Shown here piece by piece: positions 1-6,644 of a stretch of DNA of 7,392 bases. Within the stretch, counting starts at the first letter, position 1. Each line of letters begins with the position of its first letter. The stretch is from Melioribacteraceae bacterium. GTDB lineage: Bacteria > Bacteroidota > Ignavibacteria > Ignavibacteriales > Melioribacteraceae. The stretch is taken from assembly GCA_015494845.1 (NCBI GenBank), contig WGAL01000370.1, positions 1 through 7,392 of the forward strand, given 5' to 3'. A program made the translations under genes and the position numbers. A model generated the notes under the pieces. The model ran no database searches. It was not told the DNA's origin and saw nothing but the letters and a program-made list of their open reading frames with translations.

Positions 1-601
1 ATGTTTGATTTCTTTTAAACGTTCCGTCCTTAAATTGGGAAAAATCGCTAAAATCTATTGTTGAAGAATAAAACGAATTCCCGGAATAATAATCAAACGT
101 AGAACCGATTCTCAAACCGAACGGGAACTTGTAAGTAAGGGCAAAACCGATTTTCGAAATTCCGCCGCTTCCTTCGTATTTCAAATTATAGTCGTCATAT
201 TGTTCATTTGTGTAGCGTTTTTGTACATCGTAATCAATTACGGTTACCGGTTCTAAAAACATTGAAAAAACAATTCCGTAGTCCCTTTGAACAGGCACGG
301 CAAAACGAATTCCCAAAAACTTGCTTCCCACGTGTTTTGCGCTTAACAAACCTTCCTCTTGTAAAGATTGCGTAAACATAAATCCGCCTTCAACCCGCGT
401 AAGATTTATCGCGCTCCAAGCGGCAGGATTTGACGAACCGACGTGCGCATTATCGGCAAGTGCGGAAGCGTCGCCGAGAACGACATTTTTTGCCGAAAAA
501 TACGGAGCGTAATCGCCCAAAGCGTATCGTGTGTAAACGGAAGCGTTTTGCGCAAGAAAAAATGTATTTACAAACAATATTAAAACAAATATTTTTTTCA
601 T
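1..601 (-). CDS. Outer-membrane beta-barrel-type protein, N-terminal part (runs off the window)
   Basis: I found this by translating the reverse complement from the ATG at 601-599; the frame stays open to base 2, giving 200 residues with the C-terminus outside the window. It opens with a Sec signal peptide (MKKIFVLILF then a hydrophobic stretch ending FFLAQNA). The mature N-terminus reads YTRYALGDYAPYFSAKNVV, then GDASALADNA and SNPAAWS, which resembles the conserved N-termini of FadL/PorV-like outer-membrane proteins of the Bacteroidota/Ignavibacteriota group. After it come alternating aromatic/polar strands (for example FALTYKFPFGLRIGS) expected of barrel strands. The start lies one base beyond the TGA of the upstream lipoprotein gene, so it is the fourth cistron of the glgA operon, probably translated by coupling because no clear Shine-Dalgarno is visible. 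The exact family is not certain; PorV-like T9SS shuttle, FadL-type transporter or an uncharacterised barrel are all possible. Confidence 0.8.
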   Translation of the reverse strand, partial: MKKIFVLILFVNTFFLAQNASVYTRYALGDYAPYFSAKNVVLGDASALADNAHVGSSNPAAWSAINLTRVEGGFMFTQSLQEEGLLSAKHVGSKFLGIRFAVPVQRDYGIVFSMFLEPVTVIDYDVQKRYTNEQYDDYNLKYEGSGGISKIGFALTYKFPFGLRIGSTFDYYSGNSFYSSTIDFSDFSQFKDGTFKRNQT

Positions 602-602
602 A

Positions 603-1790
603 TCAATTCATTTTCGTGTAAGTAATTTCAAGATACGGACGTTTTGTGGAATCCGAATATTCGCTTCCGTAAAAAGTTAATTTGTTCACGGAAGTTTTTT
701 CGTCAGTTAATCTTAATCTCACGCCGAAATTTTCCTCAGGATGATTTAACCATTTCTGAACCATTTCCGTAATATTTGCAGAAATTCTCGTCGAATCTCC
801 CCAAGCATAAACCGATGGCGAATTTTCGTGAACCGCGCCTGCGCTGTCTGCAATCATCGAAACAAAAAGCGTATCCGAAGGATTTGAACCTTGCAAAGTT
901 TGCGTTTCGTCAATAAAAACGCGCATTATCGCGCGATTAACAACAATTCTGTCAGGCAAAGATGTCAAATCGAATTTCACTCGTCCGCGAGCGATTGTGC
1001 CTGCATTCAAAATAATTCTATCGGGAATATCCAAAGGAATATCGCGTTGGACAACGTGAACATCCGCCGAAGTATAAAACGAAAGCGTATCGATAAAATC
1101 GCCTGGTTTTTCCACGGCGCAAGTCAGTTTTAATCTTTCGCCTGCTACGTTTGTCGTGAGCGCCGGAAATCCCAAAACAAGATTTCCGCCTTCAGGACGC
1201 ATAAACAAACCGTAATTTCTAACGCTGTCGGTAACCTCGCTCATCAGCATTTTGTAAACCGCGCGCGGTTGAAAATGAAATTCAAAAGTCGAGTCGGTTA
1301 CTGTTTGACTTAAATAATCGTTTGTTTCGTCGTAAACAAGCGTATTCAAACTGTCGATGGTAAAATCAAGCGCGCTCCATTCGTGAAGAATTTCGTGGAC
1401 GGAAAAATTCAATTCGCTTCCGTCGCCGTATCGGTAAATTACAGGCGATGAAATCCAAGCGTCGTTTATTGTCAAACTGTCCTTTTCAATTGCGCTTTGA
1501 ACGGAATCAGGCACTTCGCCGATTACCAAAAATTTAACGAGCAAATAACTTTTTACGTCGTTTACCACCTCGCCAAGCAAAACGCTGCTCGAATAATTCA
1601 TTGAAATAGTATCGACGTAATAAGACGAACTTTGCGGCACAGGATGCTCGAGCGTGTTCCACGTTGAAATCGATAAACCGTCGCCTGGCGGCATTAAATC
1701 CGCGCCTATTTCCGTCGGCGCGTCGGAACAAGAATAAAACGCGACAGCCAACAACAAAGGTAAAATTATTTGCAAAATATTTTTATTCAC
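603..1790 (-). CDS. Secreted lipoprotein, DUF4270/DNRLRE-like
   Basis: This is a 395-residue protein with a lipoprotein signal peptide; the hydrophobic stretch LQIILPLLLAVAFYS is followed by Cys21, the likely lipidated residue. Directly after it the sequence IGADLMPPGDGLSIS recalls the N-terminus of DUF4270 proteins of Bacteroidota. The rest looks like two beta-rich modules of DNRLRE type, about 55-225 and 235-393. Module one has HEWS (136-139) and NYGLFMRPEGGN (192-203); module two has VQKWLNHPEENFGVRLR (344-360) and ends with RPYLEITY (384-391), a typical DNRLRE ending. The start is GTG at 1790-1788, one base overlapping the TAG of the phosphatase gene, with GGAG five bases upstream. In many Bacteroidota a DUF4270 lipoprotein gene adjoins glycogen synthase, and that neighbourhood is kept here. 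The function of the family is unknown to me; a surface or periplasmic carbohydrate-related role is only a guess from context. Confidence 0.82.
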   Translation of the reverse strand: MNKNILQIILPLLLAVAFYSCSDAPTEIGADLMPPGDGLSISTWNTLEHPVPQSSSYYVDTISMNYSSSVLLGEVVNDVKSYLLVKFLVIGEVPDSVQSAIEKDSLTINDAWISSPVIYRYGDGSELNFSVHEILHEWSALDFTIDSLNTLVYDETNDYLSQTVTDSTFEFHFQPRAVYKMLMSEVTDSVRNYGLFMRPEGGNLVLGFPALTTNVAGERLKLTCAVEKPGDFIDTLSFYTSADVHVVQRDIPLDIPDRIILNAGTIARGRVKFDLTSLPDRIVVNRAIMRVFIDETQTLQGSNPSDTLFVSMIADSAGAVHENSPSVYAWGDSTRISANITEMVQKWLNHPEENFGVRLRLTDEKTSVNKLTFYGSEYSDSTKRPYLEITYTKMN

Positions 1791-2371
1791 TAATTCTCCG
1801 CATTAACTTCATTTTCAATTATCCAATTTACCGCTTCGGTAAAATCTTTCGCATAAAAATCGGGACTGATATTTTTTTTATTCAAAATTTCAAGTTCGTT
1901 TTTATATTTATCGGAAGCAAGCAAAATTGTTTTTGTTCCGGCGTTTTTTCCGCATTCAACGTCGCTTGTTCTATCGCCGATAAAATACGTATTCGAAAGA
2001 TTTAAATTAAAATCTTCCACTGCTTGTAAAACCATTTCAGGAGAAGGTTTCCGGCAAGTTACGTCTTTTTCGTCACTGAATTCAGGGTGAAACGGACAAA
2101 CGTAAAACTTCGAGATCTCAATTCCTTCCGCGCTTAAAATATTTTTGATTTTTGTATTGACTTTTTTAACGTCTTCCATTGTAATTAAACCGCGCGCAAC
2201 TCCGGCTTGATTGGAAATAACAATAAATTTAATATTCGGGAAACTTTCGGAAAGTTTTTTCAAGCCGTCAATTACGCCTGGTAAAATTTCAACATTTTCA
2301 GGGTCGCCGACGTATCCGAAATCGTAATTTATCGTTCCGTCGCGGTCGAGAAAAATTGCGTCCAAACTCAT
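1790..2371 (-). CDS. gmhB: HAD-IIIA phosphatase, D-glycero-D-manno-heptose bisphosphatase-like
   Basis: A 193-residue HAD-superfamily phosphatase of the GmhB / histidinol-phosphatase subfamily. Motif I is FLDRDGT with nucleophile Asp9 and acid/base Asp11; motif II is SNQAGVARG (53-61); motif III is RKP (107-109) and motif IV is GDRTSD (132-137). Family members hydrolyse the 7-phosphate of heptose bisphosphate for LPS core precursor synthesis, or histidinol phosphate; the sequence does not settle the substrate and no other heptose or histidine biosynthesis gene lies nearby. The Zn-loop is reduced: CPFHP (92-96) and TCRKP (105-109) keep the outer cysteines, but Phe94 sits where GmhB normally has a His ligand and Thr105/Val104 leave no first Cys of the usual C-x-C pair. 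Its ATG overlaps the glgA TAA by one base (TAATG) without a clear Shine-Dalgarno, so it is probably coupled to glgA. Length is normal for the family. Confidence 0.85.
   Translation of the reverse strand: MSLDAIFLDRDGTINYDFGYVGDPENVEILPGVIDGLKKLSESFPNIKFIVISNQAGVARGLITMEDVKKVNTKIKNILSAEGIEISKFYVCPFHPEFSDEKDVTCRKPSPEMVLQAVEDFNLNLSNTYFIGDRTSDVECGKNAGTKTILLASDKYKNELEILNKKNISPDFYAKDFTEAVNWIIENEVNAEN
1796..1799 (-). promoter_or_regulatory. Ribosome binding site deciding the GTG start of the lipoprotein
   Basis: On the minus strand GGAG lies five bases before the GTG at 1790, inside the last codons of the upstream phosphatase gene. The stop/start junction reads TAGTG, a one-base overlap. The GTG codon begins exactly at the basic n-region of the signal peptide, which supports it as the true start and indicates translational coupling. 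Confidence 0.65.
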
Positions 2372-3858
2372 TACGATAAAATTTTCTTATAAAGCTCGGC
2401 ATAATTTTTGGCGGATTTCTGCCACGAAAAATCTCTTTTCATATTGTTTACGACAAGTTTCCGCCAAGCGTCTTTATCTTCTTTGAAAAGCGTAATCGCG
2501 AAATTTAACGCATCGATTAACGCTTTGGTTGTGTAGCTTTCAAATAAAAAGCCAGAACCTTCGCCTGTTTCAAGATTATACGGTTCGACCGTATCTTTTA
2601 ATCCGCCGGTTGCATGAACAACAGGAACGGTTCCGTAAACGATGCTGTACATTTGGTTCAATCCGCAAGGTTCGGTTTTGGAAGGCATCAAATAAATATC
2701 AGAACCGGCTTCAATCAAGTGGGCAAGCGCGTCGTCAAAGCCTGGATAAAATACGAATTTATCTCTGTGCTCAAACGCCATCTCTTCCAAGAACTCGTGA
2801 TATTTTTTATCGCCGGTTCCCAAAATTATTAACCGCATATCAAGCTTCATTAATTGCTTGAAAGATTTCTTAATCAAATCGAAACCTTTCGTATCGTAAA
2901 GTCGGGAAATATTTCCTACAATCGGCGTGTTTTCGTCCGCTTCGATGTTGAATTTTTTAATCAAAGCGTCGCGGTTTACTAATTTACCGTCCGGTTTTTT
3001 TGCGGAATATTTTTTCGGAATAAGTTTGTCTTTTTCCGGATTCCAGATTTTCGTGTCGATTCCGTTGATAATTCCGTACAAATCTTTTTTGCGCTTTTGC
3101 AAAACGTCTTTCAAACCAAAACTCAACTTATCGTCTTCGGAAATTTCTTTCGCGTAAGTTTCGCTTACGGTGTTGATTGCGTCGGCGTTCAAAATTCCGG
3201 CTTTTAAGAAACTGATTTTATTTTTGTGTTGGAATTCCGCGCAGTGCTTTTCATCCAAACCGATTTTTTTGCAAGTCGATTTAGGAAATAAACCTTGAAG
3301 CGCAATGTTATGAATTGTGAAAAGAGTTTTTATATTTTTAATTTCGTCGCTTTCGTGTTCCATTAATTTCAAATAAGCTGGAACAAGTCCGGTTTGCCAA
3401 TCGTTGCAATGAATAATATCAGGATACCAGCCAAGTTTGTCAATCAAATAGAAAACCGATTTGGCGAGCAAAATAAATCTCTCGTCGTTATCGGGAAAAT
3501 CTTTGCCTGAAAGCGGGTCCGTGTAGAGCGAATGGCGGCTTCCGAAATATTCCTTGTTGTCGAGAAAATAAATTTGAACGCGATATTTTTGTCCGGGCAA
3601 GAAAGAAGAACGCAACGAAAAAACGACTTCCTTCTTCCCTATTTGCGTGGTTAAATCTTTGAGGCGAACGACTTCGTGAATTTTGTGTTTGCGTTCGTCA
3701 ATCGCGCCGTATTTCGGAGCAATAATTCTGACTTGATGACCGAGTTCCATTAATTTTTGCGGAAGCGCGGCGGAAACGTCGGCGAGACCGCCTGTTTTCA
3801 TAAAAGGGATTACTTCGGATGTTACAAATAAGATTTTCAGACTTTTCGCGTTAGCCAT
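2371..3858 (-). CDS. glgA: Glycogen/starch synthase (GT5)
   Basis: A full-length 495-residue cytosolic glycosyltransferase of family GT5 that transfers glucose from an NDP-glucose (ADP-glucose in most bacteria) to the non-reducing end of an alpha-1,4-glucan. The N-terminal domain has the donor-binding K21-T-G-G-L, the HCNDWQTG motif (150-157) and TIHN (181-184). The C-terminal GT-B domain has SRL with Arg319, KGFD with Lys324, and TEPCGLNQMY with Glu396 and Cys398; the spacing R-5-K-72-E matches the catalytic Arg300/Lys305/Glu377 of the E. coli enzyme. ATGGL (416-420) and GSGFLF (435-440) complete it. All key residues are present, so it should be active. The ATG at 3858 is preceded by AAGG at 3870-3867, eight bases upstream. 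It is the first gene of the leftward operon; no branching enzyme or glgC is in the window. Confidence 0.96.
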   Translation of the reverse strand: MANAKSLKILFVTSEVIPFMKTGGLADVSAALPQKLMELGHQVRIIAPKYGAIDERKHKIHEVVRLKDLTTQIGKKEVVFSLRSSFLPGQKYRVQIYFLDNKEYFGSRHSLYTDPLSGKDFPDNDERFILLAKSVFYLIDKLGWYPDIIHCNDWQTGLVPAYLKLMEHESDEIKNIKTLFTIHNIALQGLFPKSTCKKIGLDEKHCAEFQHKNKISFLKAGILNADAINTVSETYAKEISEDDKLSFGLKDVLQKRKKDLYGIINGIDTKIWNPEKDKLIPKKYSAKKPDGKLVNRDALIKKFNIEADENTPIVGNISRLYDTKGFDLIKKSFKQLMKLDMRLIILGTGDKKYHEFLEEMAFEHRDKFVFYPGFDDALAHLIEAGSDIYLMPSKTEPCGLNQMYSIVYGTVPVVHATGGLKDTVEPYNLETGEGSGFLFESYTTKALIDALNFAITLFKEDKDAWRKLVVNNMKRDFSWQKSAKNYAELYKKILS

Positions 3859-3890
3859 TTTCAGCGCCTTACATAATTTTTTTCAATTTA

Positions 3891-3921
3891 CAAAATTACA
3901 AAAATATTGGCTCAGTGACAA
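3891..3921 (-). promoter_or_regulatory. Candidate promoter of the glgA operon
   Basis: On the minus strand TTGTCA (3921-3916) is followed after 17 bases by TAATTTTG (3898-3891). This reads either as a sigma70-type -35 with a weak -10 (TAATTT), or as the Bacteroides-type pair TTTG / TAnnTTTG, which TAATTTTG matches exactly with about 20 bases between the elements. Transcription would start near 3885, about 25 bases before the glgA ATG. It is a pattern match in AT-rich DNA and is unproven. Confidence 0.4.
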
Positions 3922-3941
3922 AATTTTAGCATATTTATAAT
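3915..3941 (+). promoter_or_regulatory. Candidate promoter of the hutI operon
   Basis: A perfect TATAAT at 3936-3941 is preceded by GTGACA at 3915-3920, five of six matches to TTGACA, but with a short 15-base spacer. Transcription would begin near 3948, leaving a leader of about 20 bases before the ATG at 3968. The -35 overlaps the oppositely oriented glgA -35 candidate, so the two promoters would be mutually exclusive or co-regulated. Confidence 0.45.
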
Positions 3942-3950
3942 TGCGCAATT
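3939..3950. promoter_or_regulatory. 12-bp perfect palindrome at the hutI -10/start region (possible operator)
   Basis: AATTGCGCAATT is a perfect inverted repeat overlapping the last bases of the TATAAT and the predicted transcription start. Position and symmetry suit a repressor site, but one or two such 12-mers are expected by chance in a window of this size, so this is a weak call. Confidence 0.25.
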
Positions 3951-3954
3951 TTTC

Positions 3955-3960
3955 AAAAGG
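3955..3960 (+). promoter_or_regulatory. Ribosome binding site deciding the hutI start
   Basis: AAAAGG ends seven bases before the ATG at 3968. The open frame could be extended to a TTG at 3941, but that codon lies inside the TATAAT element and has no ribosome binding site. The ATG at 3968 is therefore preferred. Confidence 0.65.
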
Positions 3961-3967
3961 TTTATTG

Positions 3968-5212
3968 ATGAGAAAACTTTTCGGCAATCCGAAACAAATC
4001 GTAACGGTAAACACAAACGGCAAAAACGTAAAACGCGGTTCGGACGCAAACGAAATCGGCATACTCAAAAATCATTCGATAATTTCCAACGACGGGAAAA
4101 TAGAAGCGATTGTTCCGAACGATAAAATCGATAAAACCGAATTTGACGAAATAATCGATTTGAGCGGGAAAACGGTTCTGCCAGGATTAATAGATTCGCA
4201 CACGCACCTTGTTTTTTCCGGTTCGCGCGCGGACGAATTCAGAAGAAGATTGCGCGGCGTAAGTTATGAAGAAATTGCGCGCGAAGGCGGCGGAATTTTG
4301 CGAACCGTAACAGCCGTGCGAAATTCGTCTTTCGAAGAACTTGTTGAAATTGCAAAGCCGAAAGTGGAAGAGTTTATTAAACAAGGCGTTACATCGCTCG
4401 AAATAAAAAGCGGCTACGGTTTGAGTTTTTACGACGAAGTAAAACTTCTGCAAGTAATTAACAAACTCGACGAAATTTTTCCGATTGACATTTTCCCAAC
4501 GTTTCTCGGCGCACACACTTTTCCGCCTGAATATCACAGCGACAACGAAAGTTACGTAGAGCTTATTCTCAACGAAATGCTTCCGTACATTGCCGAAAAG
4601 AAACTCGCAAAATTTACCGATGCTTTTTGCGAATCTACGGCGTTCAGCGCAAAACAAACCGAAAGAATTTTAACAAAAGCAAAAAAACTCGGTTTTTCGC
4701 TCAAATTACATACGGAACAATTCAACAGAATCGGTGGCTTGGATATTGCGCTTGAATTGGGAGCGACAAGCGTTGACCATCTCGAAGTGCTTGAAAATTC
4801 GCAAATTCAGACGCTTGCGGAAAGTGAAACCGTTGCAACGCTTTTGCCTGGCGTTTCTTTCTTTTTGGATTACGGATACGCGCCGGCTCGCAATTTAATC
4901 GACGGCGGAGCAATTGTCGCGCTCGCAACGGATTACAATCCCGGTTCTTCGCACATTTTAAATTTGCATTTGATTATGAGTTTTGCGGCTCTCAAAATGA
5001 AAATGACAATGGAAGAAATCGTTTCGGCGGTTACAATCAACGCCGCCAAAGCGTTGGAAATTGAGAATGAAACAGGCAGTTTGGAAGTCGGGAAAAGCTG
5101 CGATTTGGCGGTTTTCGACGCCGATGAATTTTCGGAAATAATTTATTCCGTAGGACAAAACTTAACTTTTATGACCGTGAAAAACGGCGAAATTATTTAT
5201 CGTAAAAATTGA
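3968..5212 (+). CDS. hutI: Imidazolonepropionase
   Basis: A 414-residue amidohydrolase that opens 4-imidazolone-5-propanoate to N-formimidoyl-L-glutamate, the third step of histidine degradation, in the cytosol. The core LPGLIDSHTHLVFSGSRADE carries the metal ligands His78 and His80 and the substrate-binding Arg87. EIKSGYGL (145-152), GAHTFPPEY (181-189) with His183, LHTEQF with metal ligand His248, VDHLE with His271, and ATDYNPGSS with Asp322 follow in the expected order and spacing of HutI. The composite N- and C-terminal beta-sandwich segments are present and the length is normal, so it should be active. The ATG at 3968 is chosen for its AAAAGG and because the TTG 27 bases upstream sits in the promoter. 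No hutH, hutU, hutG or ftcD gene lies nearby; hutI instead heads an operon with three envelope-type genes, beginning 16 bases downstream. Confidence 0.96.
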   Translation: MRKLFGNPKQIVTVNTNGKNVKRGSDANEIGILKNHSIISNDGKIEAIVPNDKIDKTEFDEIIDLSGKTVLPGLIDSHTHLVFSGSRADEFRRRLRGVSYEEIAREGGGILRTVTAVRNSSFEELVEIAKPKVEEFIKQGVTSLEIKSGYGLSFYDEVKLLQVINKLDEIFPIDIFPTFLGAHTFPPEYHSDNESYVELILNEMLPYIAEKKLAKFTDAFCESTAFSAKQTERILTKAKKLGFSLKLHTEQFNRIGGLDIALELGATSVDHLEVLENSQIQTLAESETVATLLPGVSFFLDYGYAPARNLIDGGAIVALATDYNPGSSHILNLHLIMSFAALKMKMTMEEIVSAVTINAAKALEIENETGSLEVGKSCDLAVFDADEFSEIIYSVGQNLTFMTVKNGEIIYRKN

Positions 5213-5218
5213 TTTTCA

Positions 5219-5225
5219 GAGGTGA
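5219..5225 (+). promoter_or_regulatory. Strong ribosome binding site of the TPR lipoprotein gene
   Basis: GAGGTGA pairs with seven consecutive bases of the usual 16S rRNA 3' end and lies between the hutI TGA (5210-5212) and the ATG at 5229. It is the strongest Shine-Dalgarno in the window and suggests independent initiation within the operon. Confidence 0.65.
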
Positions 5226-5228
5226 ACG

Positions 5229-5732
5229 ATGCAAAAGAAATTTTCCGTAATCTTAATATTCATACTTGCAATTGTTTTCGGTTGTTCGAGCAAATCTGAT
5301 AAAGATTATTATCAGGAAGCGCACAAATATTTAACTCGCGAAGAATACAAAAAAGCGGTGAATACTTTCGTCGAATTGTTGGACAAATTTCCCGAAAGTC
5401 CGTACGCGCAAAAAGCGGCGCTCGAAATTGCAAATCTTTATCACGCGTTTAAAGTTGAAGGCGTTTCAAAAGAAAAATCGTTGCGAACCGCAGTGAAATA
5501 TTACAAAATGTGCAATGCGATAAATCCGAAAAACAAAACCGGCGCAAACGCTTTGTTTATGTCCGGATTTATTCTCGCCAACGAACTGCACGACTACGAC
5601 GCCGCGAAAAAAACTTACCAAGAATTTATCGAGAAATATCCGAACAATCCGATGAAAAAATCGGCGGAAATTGAAATTCAAAATCTTGGCGTTGACCCGG
5701 AAAAAATTATCGAAAAAGAATTGCGCAAGTAA
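5229..5732 (+). CDS. TPR-like lipoprotein, BamD/YfiO-like
   Basis: A 167-residue lipoprotein with a short basic n-region, a hydrophobic stretch and a lipobox-like IVFGC with Cys19 as the lipidated residue. The mature part is all-helical with tetratricopeptide-like hairpins: about 25-56 (YYQEAHKYLTREEYKKAVNT then LLDKFPESPYA), about 61-99, and 104-139 (ANALFMSGFILANELHDYDA then EFIEKYPNNP). The 'KFPESPYA' and 'KYPNNP' turns are typical of BamD/YfiO, YbgF/CpoB and related periplasmic TPR proteins. At 167 residues it is clearly shorter than BamD (about 245), so it is more likely a general periplasmic scaffold than the essential Bam subunit. It follows hutI by 16 bases and its TAA abuts the ATG of the DUF58 gene with no gap, so the two are probably co-translated and may work together at the envelope. 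Confidence 0.82.
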   Translation: MQKKFSVILIFILAIVFGCSSKSDKDYYQEAHKYLTREEYKKAVNTFVELLDKFPESPYAQKAALEIANLYHAFKVEGVSKEKSLRTAVKYYKMCNAINPKNKTGANALFMSGFILANELHDYDAAKKTYQEFIEKYPNNPMKKSAEIEIQNLGVDPEKIIEKELRK

Positions 5733-6641
5733 ATGTTTAACAAAACTTCTTCCGCCAAGGAATTTCTCAAACCGGAAGTTATTTCCGCGCTTAATTCGCT
5801 CGAACTCAAAGCGCGTTTTCTCGTCGAGGGATTTTTAATCGGCTTGCACAAAAGCCCGTATCACGGTTTCAGCGTCGAGTTTACCGAGCATCGTCCTTAT
5901 TTTGCGGGCGATTCGCTCAGGCACGTCGATTGGAAACTTTACGGGAAAACGGAAAAATTTTACGTAAAGAAATACGAAGAAGAAACAAATCTGATTTCGC
6001 ACATTCTCGTGGACGCGAGCGCATCGATGAAATTTTCCGCGGGCAAACGAATTTCAAAATTTGAATACGCGAAATTACTTTCAGCCGCGTTCGCTTATAT
6101 AATCAACAAACAGCATGACGCCGTTGGATTTGCTTTTTTCTCCGATAAAATAGAAACCTTGCTCGAACCGAAAACATCGCGCACGCACTTGCTTGAAATT
6201 TTTTCGAAAATCGAAAATCAAAAATGCGGAAGCGATACAAACATCGCGGCAAGCATTTCGAAACTATCGGGAAAAATTCGTAAACGCGGTTTGGTAATTT
6301 TAATTTCGGATTTGTTCGACAAGAAAGAAAAAATAATTTCGGCTCTCAAACAATTAAGACACAAGAAAAACGAAGTGATAATTTTTCACTTGCTCGACCC
6401 TGCTGAACTTTCTTTGGATTTTTCCGACGAGGCGATTTTTGTCGATTTGGAAAACGGCGAAGAACTTTCCACAAGTCCGTTCCAAATACGCGGCGAATAC
6501 AAAAAGCAAATTTCAAGTTTTATTAACGACTTAAAAACCGAAATGCTAAACTTCGGCGTCGATTACCAGTTAGTAACCACTAACGAAAGTTTCGACAAAG
6601 CGTTGCTTAAATATTTTATTCTCCGCAACAAACTTTATTGA
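5733..6641 (+). CDS. DUF58 protein with von Willebrand A-like domain
   Basis: A 302-residue protein of the DUF58 family. The diagnostic block EFTEHRPYFAGD (49-60), RHVDWKLYGKTEKFYVK (63-79) and YEEE (81-84) is followed by a vWA-like domain with the metal-site motif DASAS (Asp94, Ser96, Ser98), SDTN (Thr169) and ISDLFD (Asp193), so a full MIDAS appears possible. No transmembrane segment is evident, which suggests a cytoplasmic or membrane-peripheral protein. DUF58 proteins usually pair with a MoxR-type AAA+ ATPase and Bat-type vWA membrane proteins and are thought to act in assembly or chaperoning of envelope or metal-dependent complexes; no MoxR gene is found here. Its ATG directly follows the TAA of the TPR lipoprotein gene, with no clear Shine-Dalgarno, indicating coupling. 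The specific substrate is unknown. Confidence 0.92.
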   Translation: MFNKTSSAKEFLKPEVISALNSLELKARFLVEGFLIGLHKSPYHGFSVEFTEHRPYFAGDSLRHVDWKLYGKTEKFYVKKYEEETNLISHILVDASASMKFSAGKRISKFEYAKLLSAAFAYIINKQHDAVGFAFFSDKIETLLEPKTSRTHLLEIFSKIENQKCGSDTNIAASISKLSGKIRKRGLVILISDLFDKKEKIISALKQLRHKKNEVIIFHLLDPAELSLDFSDEAIFVDLENGEELSTSPFQIRGEYKKQISSFINDLKTEMLNFGVDYQLVTTNESFDKALLKYFILRNKLY

Positions 6642-6644
6642 AAA

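Noticed and set aside
321..621. Two overlapping 63-codon plus-strand frames at the left end
   Set aside because: They lie opposite the barrel protein gene, which has a signal peptide and a proper start in the operon; their translations show no domain character.
1664..2005. 113-codon plus-strand frame across the lipoprotein/phosphatase junction
   Set aside because: It runs antisense across two well-supported genes, and its Phe/Ile/Lys-rich translation is what AT-rich antisense sequence yields.
3941..3967. TTG at 3941 as the start of hutI
   Set aside because: It would lie within the TATAAT element, lacks a ribosome binding site and adds nine residues not expected in HutI; the ATG at 3968 with AAAAGG is better.
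4187..4657. 156-codon open frame on the minus strand inside hutI
   Set aside because: It lies opposite the conserved catalytic core of hutI, gives a Cys/Phe/Arg-rich low-complexity translation and has no ribosome binding site; it is an antisense shadow.
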